Shown one piece after another: positions 1-7,593 of a stretch of DNA of 64,000 bases (position 1 is the stretch's first letter; each line of letters opens with the position of its first letter). Made by a program: the position numbers and the translations under genes. The stretch is from Corynebacterium sp. KPL1814. Lineage in GTDB: Bacteria; Actinomycetota; Actinomycetes; Mycobacteriales; Mycobacteriaceae. The notes under the pieces were generated by a model. The model worked only from the letters and a program-made list of their open reading frames with translations, was not told the DNA's origin and did no database searches. The stretch covers positions 75,797 through 139,796 of the forward strand of contig NZ_KI515775.1 in the NCBI RefSeq assembly GCF_000478175.1, given 5' to 3'.

Positions 1-60
1 AAACAAGCCATCAACCAAATGGCCGTAGCCTTTCCCGCCCGCTTCGACAAATACCTATAA
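1..60 (+). CDS. C-terminal end of a probable IS256-family (Mutator-type) transposase, cut by the window edge
   Basis: The first 60 bases are open and end in TAA, giving the last 19 residues of a protein (KQAINQMAVAFPARFDKYL). The pattern of a basic residue, then a short helix with an Asn-Gln pair and a terminal hydrophobic stretch followed by F-x-x-R, resembles the end of IS256-family transposases, where the last helix reads roughly W-K-x-A-L-N-Q. About 20 bases downstream the sequence acttgacacgctctc could belong to the terminal inverted repeat. The catalytic DDE residues lie outside the window, so the family call is an inference from a short tail. No second inverted repeat or target duplication can be checked. 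Confidence 0.4.
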   Translation, partial: KQAINQMAVAFPARFDKYL

Positions 61-499
61 ACCTAGCCCCACACACAAACAACTTGACACGCTCTCGCCA
101 TCTGGTTTTCCCTTTGGATGTTGTGCCATTTTTCTTCATCTGCCCTGCACAAATAGGGCACGTGGTCGGTTAGTAGTCACCGGAAAATTCAACCAGCTCA
201 CCACATACCACATGCAGGTGCCATTCCGGTGGATTGAACAAAAAGCAGGGCCGAATAAGCCCCAGAAGCTTATTCAGCTCCTATTTAAACAAGCTAACCA
301 GCGCTTACGCTGAAACCGAGACACACTTCCTGCTACTTAACCCGGTGTTGCCGCGGCGTGTGGCGTTTGCGGCGTAGCGAGACCCTAAAAACGACTTTCG
401 CCGCCTCACCTCGAAAGGCGGGGCGGCGAAAGTTTATGGTTCTTTTACCGTGTCACACTTGCCAGCGGCAAAAGTGCGCTGTTGATACCCAGCTACTGT
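61..499. other. Non-coding stretch after the transposase tail
   Basis: No convincing gene is present here. The first 40 bases may contain the end of the insertion sequence. The middle (about 100-380) shows no clear gene, tRNA or repeat. The last part carries the terminator of the rpmB-rpmG-rpsN-rpsR operon, described separately. Confidence 0.5.
382..433 (-). terminator. Intrinsic terminator of the rpmB-rpmG-rpsN-rpsR operon
   Basis: Perfect 12-bp arms actttcgccgcc (394-405) and ggcggcgaaagt (422-433) enclose a 16-base loop that can pair further. Read on the minus strand the hairpin is followed by CGTTTTTAGGG, a run of five T. It lies about 65 bases past the rpsR stop codon. Confidence 0.8.
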
Positions 500-754
500 T
501 TAGCGGGTGGTGAACGGCAGGAGAGCCATTTCGCGTGCGTTCTTGACTGCGGTAGCAACCTGACGCTGCTGCTGCGGGTTCAAGCCGGTGACGCGACGGG
601 AACGGATCTTGTGGCGATCCGAGATGAATAGACGCAGAGTCTTGGTGTCCTTGTAGTCCACCTTCTCAATGCCCTCAGCCTTCAAAGGGTTCTTCTTCGG
701 GCGACGGCTCTGCTCCATACGGAACTTCTTTTGGTTATTGCGCTTATTAGCCAT
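500..754 (-). CDS. rpsR: 30S ribosomal protein bS18, zinc-ligand-free form
   Basis: An 84-residue basic protein with the S18 core ([17 protein letters not shown] followed by [14 protein letters not shown]). S18 binds bS6 and 16S rRNA on the platform of the small subunit. The N-terminal region, which in zinc-binding forms carries cysteines, contains none here, so this is the C-minus type. It is the last gene of a four-gene operon and follows rpsN by 15 bases. In mycobacteria, C-minus paralogues of these four genes form a Zur-repressed operon; in Corynebacterium the cluster may hold the only copies, which cannot be tested from this window. Confidence 0.96.
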   Translation of the reverse strand: MANKRNNQKKFRMEQSRRPKKNPLKAEGIEKVDYKDTKTLRLFISDRHKIRSRRVTGLNPQQQRQVATAVKNAREMALLPFTTR

Positions 755-769
755 TGTGCAATTACCCCT

Positions 770-1075
770 TTACCAGCTGGACTTGCGAACGCCCGGCAGC
801 TCACCACGGTGAGCCATGCCGCGCATACGGACACGGGACAGGCCGAACTTGCGGAGGTAACCGCGTGGGCGGCCATCGGCTGCGTCGCGGTTACGAACGC
901 GGGCTGGGGAAGCGTCACGAGGCTGGCGGTTCAGTTCGAACTGAGCCTCCAAACGCTCCTCATCCGGGGTGTTCGGGTTCTTGATGATCTTCTTGAGCTC
1001 AGCGCGACGCTCCGCGTAGCGGGCGACGATTTCCTTGCGCTGTTCGTTCTTAGCGATCTTGGACTTCTTAGCCAT
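770..1075 (-). CDS. rpsN: 30S ribosomal protein uS14, long zinc-independent form
   Basis: A 101-residue protein, the length of the zinc-independent S14 class; the zinc-binding class is about 61 residues with a C-x2-C pair. The C-terminal core [20 protein letters not shown] is typical of S14, which assembles into the head of the small subunit. No cysteine is present. Only 3 bases separate its start from the rpmG stop, so the two are co-translated. Confidence 0.96.
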   Translation of the reverse strand: MAKKSKIAKNEQRKEIVARYAERRAELKKIIKNPNTPDEERLEAQFELNRQPRDASPARVRNRDAADGRPRGYLRKFGLSRVRMRGMAHRGELPGVRKSSW

Positions 1076-1078
1076 GAA

Positions 1079-1243
1079 TTATCGCTCCTCGCGGAATTCG
1101 ACGTGCTTGCGGGCGATCGGATCGAACTTCTTCAGGGAGATGCGATCCGGGTTATTGCGCTTGTTCTTACGGGTCACGTAGGTGTAACCGGTGCCCGCAG
1201 TGGACTTCAGCTTGATGATTGGGCGAATATCGTTACGTGCCAT
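1079..1243 (-). CDS. rpmG: 50S ribosomal protein bL33, cysteine-free
   Basis: A 54-residue protein, starting [20 protein letters not shown] and containing the [20 protein letters not shown] signature of L33. Zinc-binding L33 has two C-x2-C pairs; here none exists. It starts 2 bases after the rpmB stop and ends 3 bases before rpsN, giving a very tight operon. The gene is short but the match to the family is over its full length. Confidence 0.95.
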   Translation of the reverse strand: MARNDIRPIIKLKSTAGTGYTYVTRKNKRNNPDRISLKKFDPIARKHVEFREER

Positions 1244-1245
1244 AC

Positions 1246-1482
1246 TTAAATCTTCTCCCCACGTGCGCGGATCTTGGCAACAACGGACTCGATGCCGTCG
1301 CGGTCAATGATCTTCATACCCTTGGTGGAAACATTCAGAGTAATGGTACGGCCCTCAGAGGGCAGGTAGTAGCGACGACGCTGCACGTTGGGGTTCCAAC
1401 GGCGCGAAGTGCGGCGGTGCGAGTGCGAGACCTGCTTGCCGAATTCCGGCTTGCGGCCCGTTACCTGGCAAATAGCCGACAT
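1246..1482 (-). CDS. rpmB: 50S ribosomal protein bL28
   Basis: A 78-residue protein with the L28 start ([20 protein letters not shown]) and the [14 protein letters not shown] motif. A single cysteine remains at position 5 and there is no C-x2-C pair, so it should not bind zinc. It is the first gene of the operon. A strong Shine-Dalgarno sequence (AGGAGAAAG) lies just upstream of the ATG on the minus strand. The promoter is somewhere in the 510-base gap to rpmE but no clear -35/-10 pair was found. Confidence 0.96.
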   Translation of the reverse strand: MSAICQVTGRKPEFGKQVSHSHRRTSRRWNPNVQRRRYYLPSEGRTITLNVSTKGMKIIDRDGIESVVAKIRARGEKI

Positions 1483-1995
1483 GGGTCTTCTTTCTCCTAG
1501 CCGCCCACATCGTGGCTATAAACGACTACGTGCCGACTGCCGTGTGAGGGTGGCAGTGCTCAAAAAGTGAGGTGTGAGCAGGTGCGGCATCGTCGTCAAA
1601 AACCAGTAGACGGGGCGTAATACGTATATTTTGACAACAGCAAGAGCAAATCTTACAGCCTTACTCGCGATATACCTAATCGCTGCCGCGATAGTCTCGC
1701 GCATTAAGCCGTCGGCTTGGCGTCGATGATCAAGCAGCACTGCCTAACGTATTGGAGAGGTTCGAAAGCGCACTATAACGAATGGGGCGTAGATGTGCGC
1801 CTGTGGTGACTGTGATTGCCGCAGGTGAGCAATTTCGTATATAAGGCAGTGGAATGTAGGATAATTCAGGTTATCGGTCGGCGCATTGTGTGGCGTCGGG
1901 CGAGCTGTAACTGTACATCCCAACTCGGGCACGATCCGTACCGGCATAATTCAGTGTGCGGAACCGACCCGTAGTCCAACCCTGAGGGAATATCT
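1483..1995. other. Divergent intergenic region between rpmB and rpmE
   Basis: About 510 bases without a supported gene; open frames on the minus strand here have no ribosome-binding site or recognisable product. It contains a hairpin close to rpmB (ACTGCC at 1536-1541 with GGCAGT at 1552-1557), an imperfect palindrome at 1860-1875, and a CATAAT hexamer at 1945-1950 that could be the -10 for rpmE. The length is unusual for two ribosomal operons and suggests regulated or long 5' leaders. Confidence 0.5.
1860..1875. promoter_or_regulatory. Imperfect palindrome, candidate operator
   Basis: GATAA (1860-1864) and TTATC (1871-1875) are separated by six bases. AT-rich palindromes of this size are typical of metalloregulators of the Fur/Zur type, but the match to a known corynebacterial Zur box cannot be verified here. 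Confidence 0.25.
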
Positions 1996-2265
1996 ATGAA
2001 GAAAGACATCCACCCAGATTACCACCCAGTGGTCTTCCGTGATGCTGGTACCGGTCACTCCTTTTTGACCAAGTCCACCGCTACCTCTTCTCGCACCGTT
2101 GAGTGGGAAGACGGCAACGAGTACCCGCTCATCGTCGTTGACGTTACTGCTGAGTCCCACCCGTTCTGGACTGGTGCACAGCGCGTTATGGATACCGCTG
2201 GCCGCGTCGAGCGCTTCAACCAGCGCTTCGGTGCCATGGCTCGCCGCAAGAAGAAGAACGCGTAA
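1996..2265 (+). CDS. rpmE2: 50S ribosomal protein bL31, type B (zinc-independent)
   Basis: An 89-residue protein starting [16 protein letters not shown], the signature of type B L31, with the late motif HPFWTG and a lysine-rich tail. Type A L31 carries a C-x2-C zinc site; this protein has no cysteine. A Shine-Dalgarno sequence (GAGGGA) precedes the ATG. It forms an operon with rpmF, 15 bases downstream. Type B genes are zinc-starvation paralogues in many bacteria but may be constitutive where they are the main copy. Confidence 0.95.
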   Translation: MKKDIHPDYHPVVFRDAGTGHSFLTKSTATSSRTVEWEDGNEYPLIVVDVTAESHPFWTGAQRVMDTAGRVERFNQRFGAMARRKKKNA

Positions 2266-2280
2266 GGAGAAGAAGAGAAA

Positions 2281-2454
2281 ATGGCAACTCCTAAGTTTAA
2301 GAAGTCCCGTGCGAACACCCACGCACGTCGTTCCCAGTGGAAGGCCGACAACGTCGCCCTCCAGGAAGTCACCATCGACGGTCAGACCGTGCGCATCCCG
2401 CGCCGTCTGGTCAAGGCCGCTAAGCTCGGCCTGGTTGACGTAGAGCAGTTCTAA
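2281..2454 (+). CDS. rpmF: 50S ribosomal protein bL32, cysteine-free
   Basis: A 57-residue protein, [20 protein letters not shown] onward, with the L32 motifs [13 protein letters not shown] and a C-terminal [18 protein letters not shown]. Zinc-binding L32 has four cysteines, all absent here. The Shine-Dalgarno sequence AAGGAGAAG lies 9-18 bases upstream. A strong terminator follows immediately. Confidence 0.95.
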   Translation: MATPKFKKSRANTHARRSQWKADNVALQEVTIDGQTVRIPRRLVKAAKLGLVDVEQF

Positions 2455-2913
2455 GCCTGCTTTCAATCCCACCCCCTCCCGGTTGCTTATTAGCGACTGC
2501 GAGGGGGTTGTGATGTTTTAGGCCCGGGAAAGGGATGTTAAAAAGCGCCTTCCGGCCTGGGCGGCGCCAAGAGGTGGGGGAGACTTGGGCTGTGCCAGTG
2601 CTGCCTACTCCTCGGGTCTTAAAGGCTAAGGAAATCCACTTCAAGTTAAGGCCAGGCTAATCCTAAAATTAATATAACAGCGCACTAACCCGATGGTGGA
2701 TCAGTTTTTCTCTGCGATTGTGCTCGTGGCGGCTCGCGCCCCAGCATGAAAGATGCGTAGTGCGGCGATTGTGAAGGCGTGTACGAGCGTGAAGGGGGCG
2801 ATGTGTGCGGCGAGTTTGGGCAGCTTATTGCCTACAGTAACTTCACAGGAACTTCTAGTACGTTGGCAGAGTAGTTTAAGTTGTGACTAAGCGAAGCGAG
2901 GCATAGTGTTCCT
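2455..2913. other. Intergenic region where mprAB-type genes would be expected
   Basis: About 460 bases between rpmF and pepD. Apart from the rpmF terminator no gene is seen. In C. glutamicum and mycobacteria, as recalled, an MprAB-type response regulator and sensor kinase lie next to pepD; neither is present. An AT-rich stretch around 2660-2685 (taatcctaaaattaatataa) is the most likely promoter area. Confidence 0.5.
2471..2520 (+). terminator. Intrinsic terminator after rpmF
   Basis: CCCCCTC (2472-2478) pairs with GAGGGGG (2501-2507), with an inner GTTGC/GCGAC stem, followed by a T-rich stretch. Confidence 0.75.
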
Positions 2914-4395
2914 ATGAACATGAGGAATGATGACAACCGCGGCAATAATGGTCAGTCGCACGGTGTCCCGCAGGAACCCTACGGCATGAACAATGGGCAG
3001 GCGCCGTATAACCAGCCGCGCGGTGAGCAGCAGAATTCTGGATCCGCATATTCCAACGGAACCTATTCCCAGGGCTGGAACCAGCCGCGCATCAACGAGC
3101 AGGATGCACAAGCTTCCGCATACGGGCAGCACACCCCGCCCAGCAATCGCCTCTTTGGTGGCGCTCAGCCGAGTGCTACCCGGGGGCAGGATGAAACATC
3201 CAGCTTCTCTAGTCAGCAGGGCGATTATTCCCAGCAAGGGCCTGTAAACAACCAACCCGGCCAGCCGCCCGTGCCTGGGGTAACGCCTTTGCCGCCGCAG
3301 CCTAAGGAGAAAAAGAAGATCGGACTTGGCGCCGCGACCGCAATCGCAGCGGTAGCGGCAATTGCAGCAGGCTCCATTACCGGTGTGGTCGTGGGGAAGA
3401 ACCAGTCCAGCAGCGGCACGTCCGTGGTCAATGAGGCTCTTCACAGCCAACCGGCCGCCAATAGCATGGGTAAGGAACCAGAGGAAGGTTCGGTGGAAGC
3501 GGTTTCCTCCAAGGTTTTGCCGGCCGTGGTATCCATTCAGACCGCTACTCGGACCTCGGCTGCGGAAGGCTCTGGCTCGATCATTTCTCCCGATGGTTAC
3601 GTGTTGACCAACCACCACGTCATCGCCGGTGCGGAACAGGGCGGCATCATGCAGGTGACCTTGAACGATGGCAGCAAGCACGAAGCCGATCTCGTGGCTT
3701 CCGATGCCAATACGGATGTCGCCGTCATCAAGATCAAGGACGTGCAAGACCTGCCGCACCTCCAATTCGGCGACTCGGATGCGGTAGCGGTTGGCCAAGA
3801 GGTAGTCGCCGTAGGTTCGCCGCTTGGACTCAATGCCACGGTGACTTCTGGCATCGTATCCGCAAAGAACCGTCCGGTGCGTGCGTCCCAGGAGGGTGGC
3901 GAGTCTTCGCTTATCGATGCCATCCAGACTGACGCCGCCGTTAACCCCGGCAATTCCGGCGGTCCTTTGGTGGATATGGACGGCAATATCGTTGGTATGA
4001 ACTCGATGATTGCCTCGTTGTCTGATAAAGCCACGGGCGAGGGCGGCTCTATCGGCCTCGGGTTTGCCATCCCTTCCAACTTTGCTAAGCGGATGGCGGA
4101 TGAGCTCATCAATAAAGGACAGGTAACTCACCCCACCTTGGGGGTTAAGGTCTTGGCGCGCGATGACGGTAATGGCGCGCGCATTGCCGAGGTCGAGCCG
4201 GGCAGCCCAGCGGAACAAGCAGGATTGAAGCAGGGCGATATCGTCACCCGCGTCAATGACCGGCTGATTGAAAACGCCGATGCGCTTATCGCGGCCGCTC
4301 GTTCCCAGGACTTCGGTGCGACCGTCACCTTGGAAGTATCCGATGGAAATTCGGATGATACTCGTCAGGTAGAGGTAACCCTGACGGGCGAGTAG
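2914..4395 (+). CDS. pepD: HtrA/PepD-like membrane-anchored serine protease with PDZ domain
   Basis: A 493-residue envelope protease. Residues 1-130 are a hydrophilic Gln/Asn/Pro-rich cytoplasmic segment, 136-160 one membrane helix, 195-385 a trypsin-like domain and about 395-490 a PDZ domain. The catalytic triad is visible: His235 in TNHHV, Asp268 in NTDVAV, Ser348 in NPGNSGGP. The protease acts outside the membrane on misfolded envelope proteins. A second ATG lies two codons in, and no strong ribosome-binding site separates the two. It is followed 60 bases on by moaB, the order known from mycobacteria (pepD-moaB2-mscL). Confidence 0.92.
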   Translation: MNMRNDDNRGNNGQSHGVPQEPYGMNNGQAPYNQPRGEQQNSGSAYSNGTYSQGWNQPRINEQDAQASAYGQHTPPSNRLFGGAQPSATRGQDETSSFSSQQGDYSQQGPVNNQPGQPPVPGVTPLPPQPKEKKKIGLGAATAIAAVAAIAAGSITGVVVGKNQSSSGTSVVNEALHSQPAANSMGKEPEEGSVEAVSSKVLPAVVSIQTATRTSAAEGSGSIISPDGYVLTNHHVIAGAEQGGIMQVTLNDGSKHEADLVASDANTDVAVIKIKDVQDLPHLQFGDSDAVAVGQEVVAVGSPLGLNATVTSGIVSAKNRPVRASQEGGESSLIDAIQTDAAVNPGNSGGPLVDMDGNIVGMNSMIASLSDKATGEGGSIGLGFAIPSNFAKRMADELINKGQVTHPTLGVKVLARDDGNGARIAEVEPGSPAEQAGLKQGDIVTRVNDRLIENADALIAAARSQDFGATVTLEVSDGNSDDTRQVEVTLTGE

Positions 4396-4455
4396 ATTAA
4401 AAGCCAGCCCGCGCCGTGTCCGCATTGCGCCCCGACGTTTCTTTGAAGGAGAAAA

Positions 4456-5064
4456 ATGGCAGACTCTCAGCAAGACTTGACCGACTCCACTAGGTTGGAG
4501 GATTCGGCTTCCACAGACGCTTTGCGGGATGTGGCGGAGCCGGATGATGCTTACCTCTTGGCCAGTGAGAAGGAGGACCGAGTGGCGGCGCCGCGCCGCG
4601 CGCTCGTTGTGATCGTCACGGATCACCCCGGCGAAAATTCAGATAGCACCTCCAAACTGGTTACTGAACTTTTAGCAGAGGCGGATTTCCGCATCGATGG
4701 TTCGGTGGTCGTGCGCTCGAAGAAATCCAAGATCCGGCAGGCTATTGAAACCGGCGTCGTCGGCGGTGTGGATCTCGTGCTCACCGTCGGCGGCACTGGC
4801 GTGGGCCCGCGTGATAAGACCCCGGAAGCTACCACTGGGGTCATCGATAAGATGGTGCCGGGCGTGGCCCAGGCATTGCGCTCTTCTGGTCAGGCCTGCG
4901 GCGCGGTCGATGCGTGTGCATCCCGCGGTATTTCGGGCGTTTCTGGTTCCACCGTCGTGGTCAACCTCGCACCGTCGCGCGCTGCCGTGCGCGATGGAAT
5001 GGCTACATTGACCCCGCTGGTCCACCACCTCGTGGATCAATTGCAAGAATCCAGCGTGCAATAG
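4456..5064 (+). CDS. moaB: MoaB/Mog-family molybdopterin-binding protein
   Basis: A 202-residue protein. Residues 1-45 are an acidic non-conserved extension; the rest is a MoaB/Mog domain with the diagnostic TVGGTGVGPRDKTPE motif and a later VVVNLAPSRAAVRDG loop. MoaB and Mog adenylylate molybdopterin in cofactor synthesis, but the copy paired with pepD has no proven role and no other Moa genes adjoin it. Shine-Dalgarno AAGGAG lies 7-12 bases upstream. Likely in one transcript with pepD. Confidence 0.88.
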   Translation: MADSQQDLTDSTRLEDSASTDALRDVAEPDDAYLLASEKEDRVAAPRRALVVIVTDHPGENSDSTSKLVTELLAEADFRIDGSVVVRSKKSKIRQAIETGVVGGVDLVLTVGGTGVGPRDKTPEATTGVIDKMVPGVAQALRSSGQACGAVDACASRGISGVSGSTVVVNLAPSRAAVRDGMATLTPLVHHLVDQLQESSVQ

Positions 5065-5092
5065 CGCCAAGGAAAGGGGTGGAGATACTGCC

Positions 5093-5323
5093 ATGACCTC
5101 TCAACCACGCCGCCAGCGCAGGCGCGTATTCAGGCAATCAGATACGTCGGAATATGACCGCAGCGCGGACCGCCCAGTAGAGCAGGAATTAGCTAGTGGA
5201 GAAGGTGCCGATGCACAGCGCATCGTCACTCTCGATGATGCCGCGGCGGAAGGCGACGGTGCTCAAGCAGCCGAGCGCGGCGAAGAGTTTTACCGCGAGA
5301 ACCAGCCGCCGCACCACGGCTAA
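5093..5323 (+). CDS. Hypothetical hydrophilic small protein downstream of moaB
   Basis: A 76-residue protein without membrane segment or known domain: an Arg-rich N-terminus (QPRRQRRRVFRQ) followed by an acidic Glu/Asp/Ala-rich half. It starts 28 bases after the moaB stop with a purine-rich ribosome-binding sequence (aaaggggtggaga). The charge split suggests a partly disordered protein. It probably belongs to the pepD-moaB transcript, which ends at the shared terminator before mscL. No function is assigned. Confidence 0.6.
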   Translation: MTSQPRRQRRRVFRQSDTSEYDRSADRPVEQELASGEGADAQRIVTLDDAAAEGDGAQAAERGEEFYRENQPPHHG

Positions 5324-5375
5324 TAGTCTGCGCATCCTTGTCCCGAGCCAGGAAATGCTGAAACAGTCATAACAA

Positions 5376-5416
5376 AAGCCCGTGGCCTCCTTCATTGCGA
5401 AGGTGGACACGGGCTT
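5376..5416. terminator. Bidirectional terminator between the moaB operon and mscL
   Basis: AAGCCCGTG (5376-5384) pairs with CACGGGCTT (5408-5416), with an inner CCTCCTT/AAGGTGG stem holding one mismatch. The two flanking genes converge, and AAAA precedes the hairpin so the minus-strand transcript ends in U residues. Confidence 0.75.
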
Positions 5417-5435
5417 AACTGCTTCTTAGCAAGGA

Positions 5436-5933
5436 TTAGTCGTCGTGGCGGCTGTGCTTGCCCTCAGAAGTTGTGGAGTTATCGGTGTCCTCGGCTGCAG
5501 TGGCATCCCCAAGTGCCTTATCTGCGGCGGTGACAGCCTCAGCGTTCTGGGCCTGCAGAAGATCGCGGATTTCTGCCAAGAGTTCTTCCGAGGTCGGTGC
5601 CGGCGCCTCTGGGTCCACACCCTGGCGGCGCTTAGCGGCTTCAGTGAGCTTGTTCAGCGGCATCACAATGAGGAAGTACACCACTGCGGCGATGATCAGG
5701 AAGTTAATCGCGGCGGTAATGACGGCGCCAAAGTCTACGAGGGTGGACTTATTATCGGTGATTTGGAAGCCTAAACCATCGACCTCGGCGGAGCCGAGGG
5801 AGTTAATGATCGGCTGAATGATGGAATCCGTCACGGAAGTGACGATTGCCGTGAACGCGGAACCGATGATGACTGCGGTGGCAAGCTCAACCACGTTGCC
5901 GCGCATAATGAAGTCTTTAAAGCCCTTAAGCAT
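5436..5933 (-). CDS. mscL: Large-conductance mechanosensitive channel MscL
   Basis: A 165-residue membrane protein. The N-terminal amphipathic helix (MLKGFKDFIMRGNVVELA), TM1 (residues ~17-42, including VIIGSAFTAIVTS) and TM2 (~70-92) are those of MscL, the pentameric pore that opens under hypo-osmotic shock. The usual length is about 136; here an extra acidic Ala/Thr-rich tail follows the cytoplasmic helix and ends in SRHDD. It forms an osmotic-stress theme with BetP further on. Transcribed alone towards the moaB operon. Confidence 0.95.
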   Translation of the reverse strand: MLKGFKDFIMRGNVVELATAVIIGSAFTAIVTSVTDSIIQPIINSLGSAEVDGLGFQITDNKSTLVDFGAVITAAINFLIIAAVVYFLIVMPLNKLTEAAKRRQGVDPEAPAPTSEELLAEIRDLLQAQNAEAVTAADKALGDATAAEDTDNSTTSEGKHSRHDD

Positions 5934-6054
5934 GGGAGAAGACGAACCTTTCTGGGGGTAGATAAGGATGGGCGTGAACCATGAGCAAGCAGGGAGTTTA
6001 GTTCAAGCTAAAAGTATTCACAACTTGGAGGGATGGAGGCTGCAATATTGTTGC

Positions 6055-6066
6055 TTAGTTAACTAA
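6055..6066. promoter_or_regulatory. Perfect 12-bp palindrome upstream of the transporter-lyase module
   Basis: TTAGTTAACTAA is fully self-complementary and carries a central GT-N2-AC as seen in many GntR-type operators. No regulator gene lies beside it. Confidence 0.35.
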
Positions 6067-6122
6067 TGTACACCGGTTGCGGTATAGGTATTTGGTGTTA
6101 GTGTGAAAGCGGAATATAAAAA

Positions 6123-6149
6123 AATATTGTTTGTCAAAATAACAGTATT
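6123..6149. promoter_or_regulatory. 27-bp imperfect inverted repeat upstream of the transporter gene
   Basis: AATATTGTT (6123-6131) and AACAGTATT (6141-6149) match in 8 of 9 positions around a 9-base spacer. The repeat overlaps the AT-rich promoter area about 30 bases before the start codon, so it is a likely operator. Confidence 0.45.
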
Positions 6150-6177
6150 CTAATGCGTGGGCAGAAGGGATCCCAGC

Positions 6178-7545
6178 ATGAATATCGCACTTGCTCTATT
6201 TGCCTTGGCAGTCACCATTGGTGCAGGCTACCTCCTTGTTAAAGGTCATAAGCCGGTCATCATTTTATTGCTTGCCGGGTTTATTCTCATTGCAGTTTCT
6301 ACCGCGGCCAAAGCTGGCTACGGAGTTTTAGATGAGGAAGACTCCACCGGATCTCGGTGGCTAGACATCATTGGCATATTCGAACAAGTTGCTGGTAGCC
6401 AATTAACAGGCGTCGGCCTAATCATTATGGCGGCCGGCGGCTTTTCGGCATATATGAACAAGATCGGCGCTTCACAGGCACTGGTCGAGGTGCTTGCCGC
6501 CCCAATCGCAAAGTTCAAACACCCCTACATCACGCTAATCCTCACGTATTTCCTCGGCGTGGTGCTTTTTATGTTTATCCCCAGCGCTGCTGGGCTCGCT
6601 ATTTTGCTTCTAGTGCTATTGCTTCCAGTGCTGAAGGCGGTAGGGGTAAGCCCCGCAGCAGCAGGCGCGGTCATCGTGTCAGCCTCTGCATTGCCTATGG
6701 GGCCGGCATCGGGAACCTCGGTGCTGTCGGCGCGAACCATTGATTTATCCCCAGTCGTCTACTTTGTTCAGTACCAGCTGATCGTGGCCATTCCTACTGC
6801 TATTGCAATTGCTATCACTCACTATTTCGTGCAGCAGCATTACGATAAGCGGGATTTGGAAGAGTACAAGGAAACCGACACCATGGGCGATGGTTCTGGC
6901 GAAGCAGGCCCGAAGTGGTATGGCTTATTTCTCGCACTGCCCATTATCTTGTTGATAATCTTCAGTCCCTTGGTCAATGACAGCATCGAGCTGAGCACAG
7001 TGGGAGCATTCGTAATTGTCTGGCTATTGGCCATGCTGTGCGAAATCATCCGCCATCGTTCTTTTGCCACCGCAACTGAACAAGCCACATCCTTTTTTAC
7101 GGGTATGGGAAAGATGTTTGGTGGCATCGTCGCATTGATTATCGCAGCGCAAATCTTCGCCACCGGGTTGACGGCTACGGGCGCCATTTCCATGCTCATC
7201 GATGGAGGCCAGCAACTCGGTGCCGGCGCTATCGTCATCACCCTCATGTTCACCTTGATCGTGGGCCTAGTGACGTTCCTGACCGGTTCCGGTGTCGGCG
7301 CATTTTCTTCCTTTGCCAGCCTGGTGCCTGATGTCAGCCGTGGGCTCGGTGCTTCGGCAGCGGCAGTGATTACCCCAATGGAATTTGCCAGTGGTTTATT
7401 CCGCGCGGTTTCTCCGGTCTCCGGGGTAATCATTTCCGTCGCCGGTGGCGTAGGGATTTCTACCACCGAGCTTATTCGCCGCACCCTCCTTCCAATGGGG
7501 GTTGGCTTTGTCGTGATGATCGTATCCAGCCTGATCTTGCTCTAA
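6178..7545 (+). CDS. dcuC: DcuC-family C4-dicarboxylate transporter
   Basis: A 455-residue protein with about 12 membrane helices. It resembles E. coli DcuC along its length: N-terminal helix followed by a K-G-turn, the IIMAAGGFSAYMNKIGAS region, the SASALPMGPASGTSVL loop and the late TGSGVGAFSSF and SPVSGVIISVAGG motifs. DcuC exchanges or exports succinate, fumarate and related acids. The ATG chosen lies 9 bases after AGAAGG; an in-frame GTG 21 bases upstream is less likely. It forms an operon with the lyase gene 48 bases downstream, so the natural substrate may be whatever that lyase splits. This pair interrupts the mscL-to-fthC order known from C. glutamicum. Confidence 0.85.
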   Translation: MNIALALFALAVTIGAGYLLVKGHKPVIILLLAGFILIAVSTAAKAGYGVLDEEDSTGSRWLDIIGIFEQVAGSQLTGVGLIIMAAGGFSAYMNKIGASQALVEVLAAPIAKFKHPYITLILTYFLGVVLFMFIPSAAGLAILLLVLLLPVLKAVGVSPAAAGAVIVSASALPMGPASGTSVLSARTIDLSPVVYFVQYQLIVAIPTAIAIAITHYFVQQHYDKRDLEEYKETDTMGDGSGEAGPKWYGLFLALPIILLIIFSPLVNDSIELSTVGAFVIVWLLAMLCEIIRHRSFATATEQATSFFTGMGKMFGGIVALIIAAQIFATGLTATGAISMLIDGGQQLGAGAIVITLMFTLIVGLVTFLTGSGVGAFSSFASLVPDVSRGLGASAAAVITPMEFASGLFRAVSPVSGVIISVAGGVGISTTELIRRTLLPMGVGFVVMIVSSLILL

Positions 7546-7593
7546 GCACGTTCTGGGGCCACAACCTACATCTGAAAAAGTAAGGAATTTATC

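Noticed and set aside
1516..1947. Two minus-strand open frames between rpmB and rpmE
   Set aside because: No ribosome-binding site, no recognisable product and a composition unlike real genes; treated as intergenic.
2887..4626. 579-codon open frame on the minus strand opposite pepD
   Set aside because: It is the antisense of a clear protease gene, has an Arg/His-rich composition and no ribosome-binding site or known motif.
6157..6177. GTG start seven codons upstream in the dcuC gene
   Set aside because: The ATG at 6178 has AGAAGG at correct distance and starts the first membrane helix as in the family.
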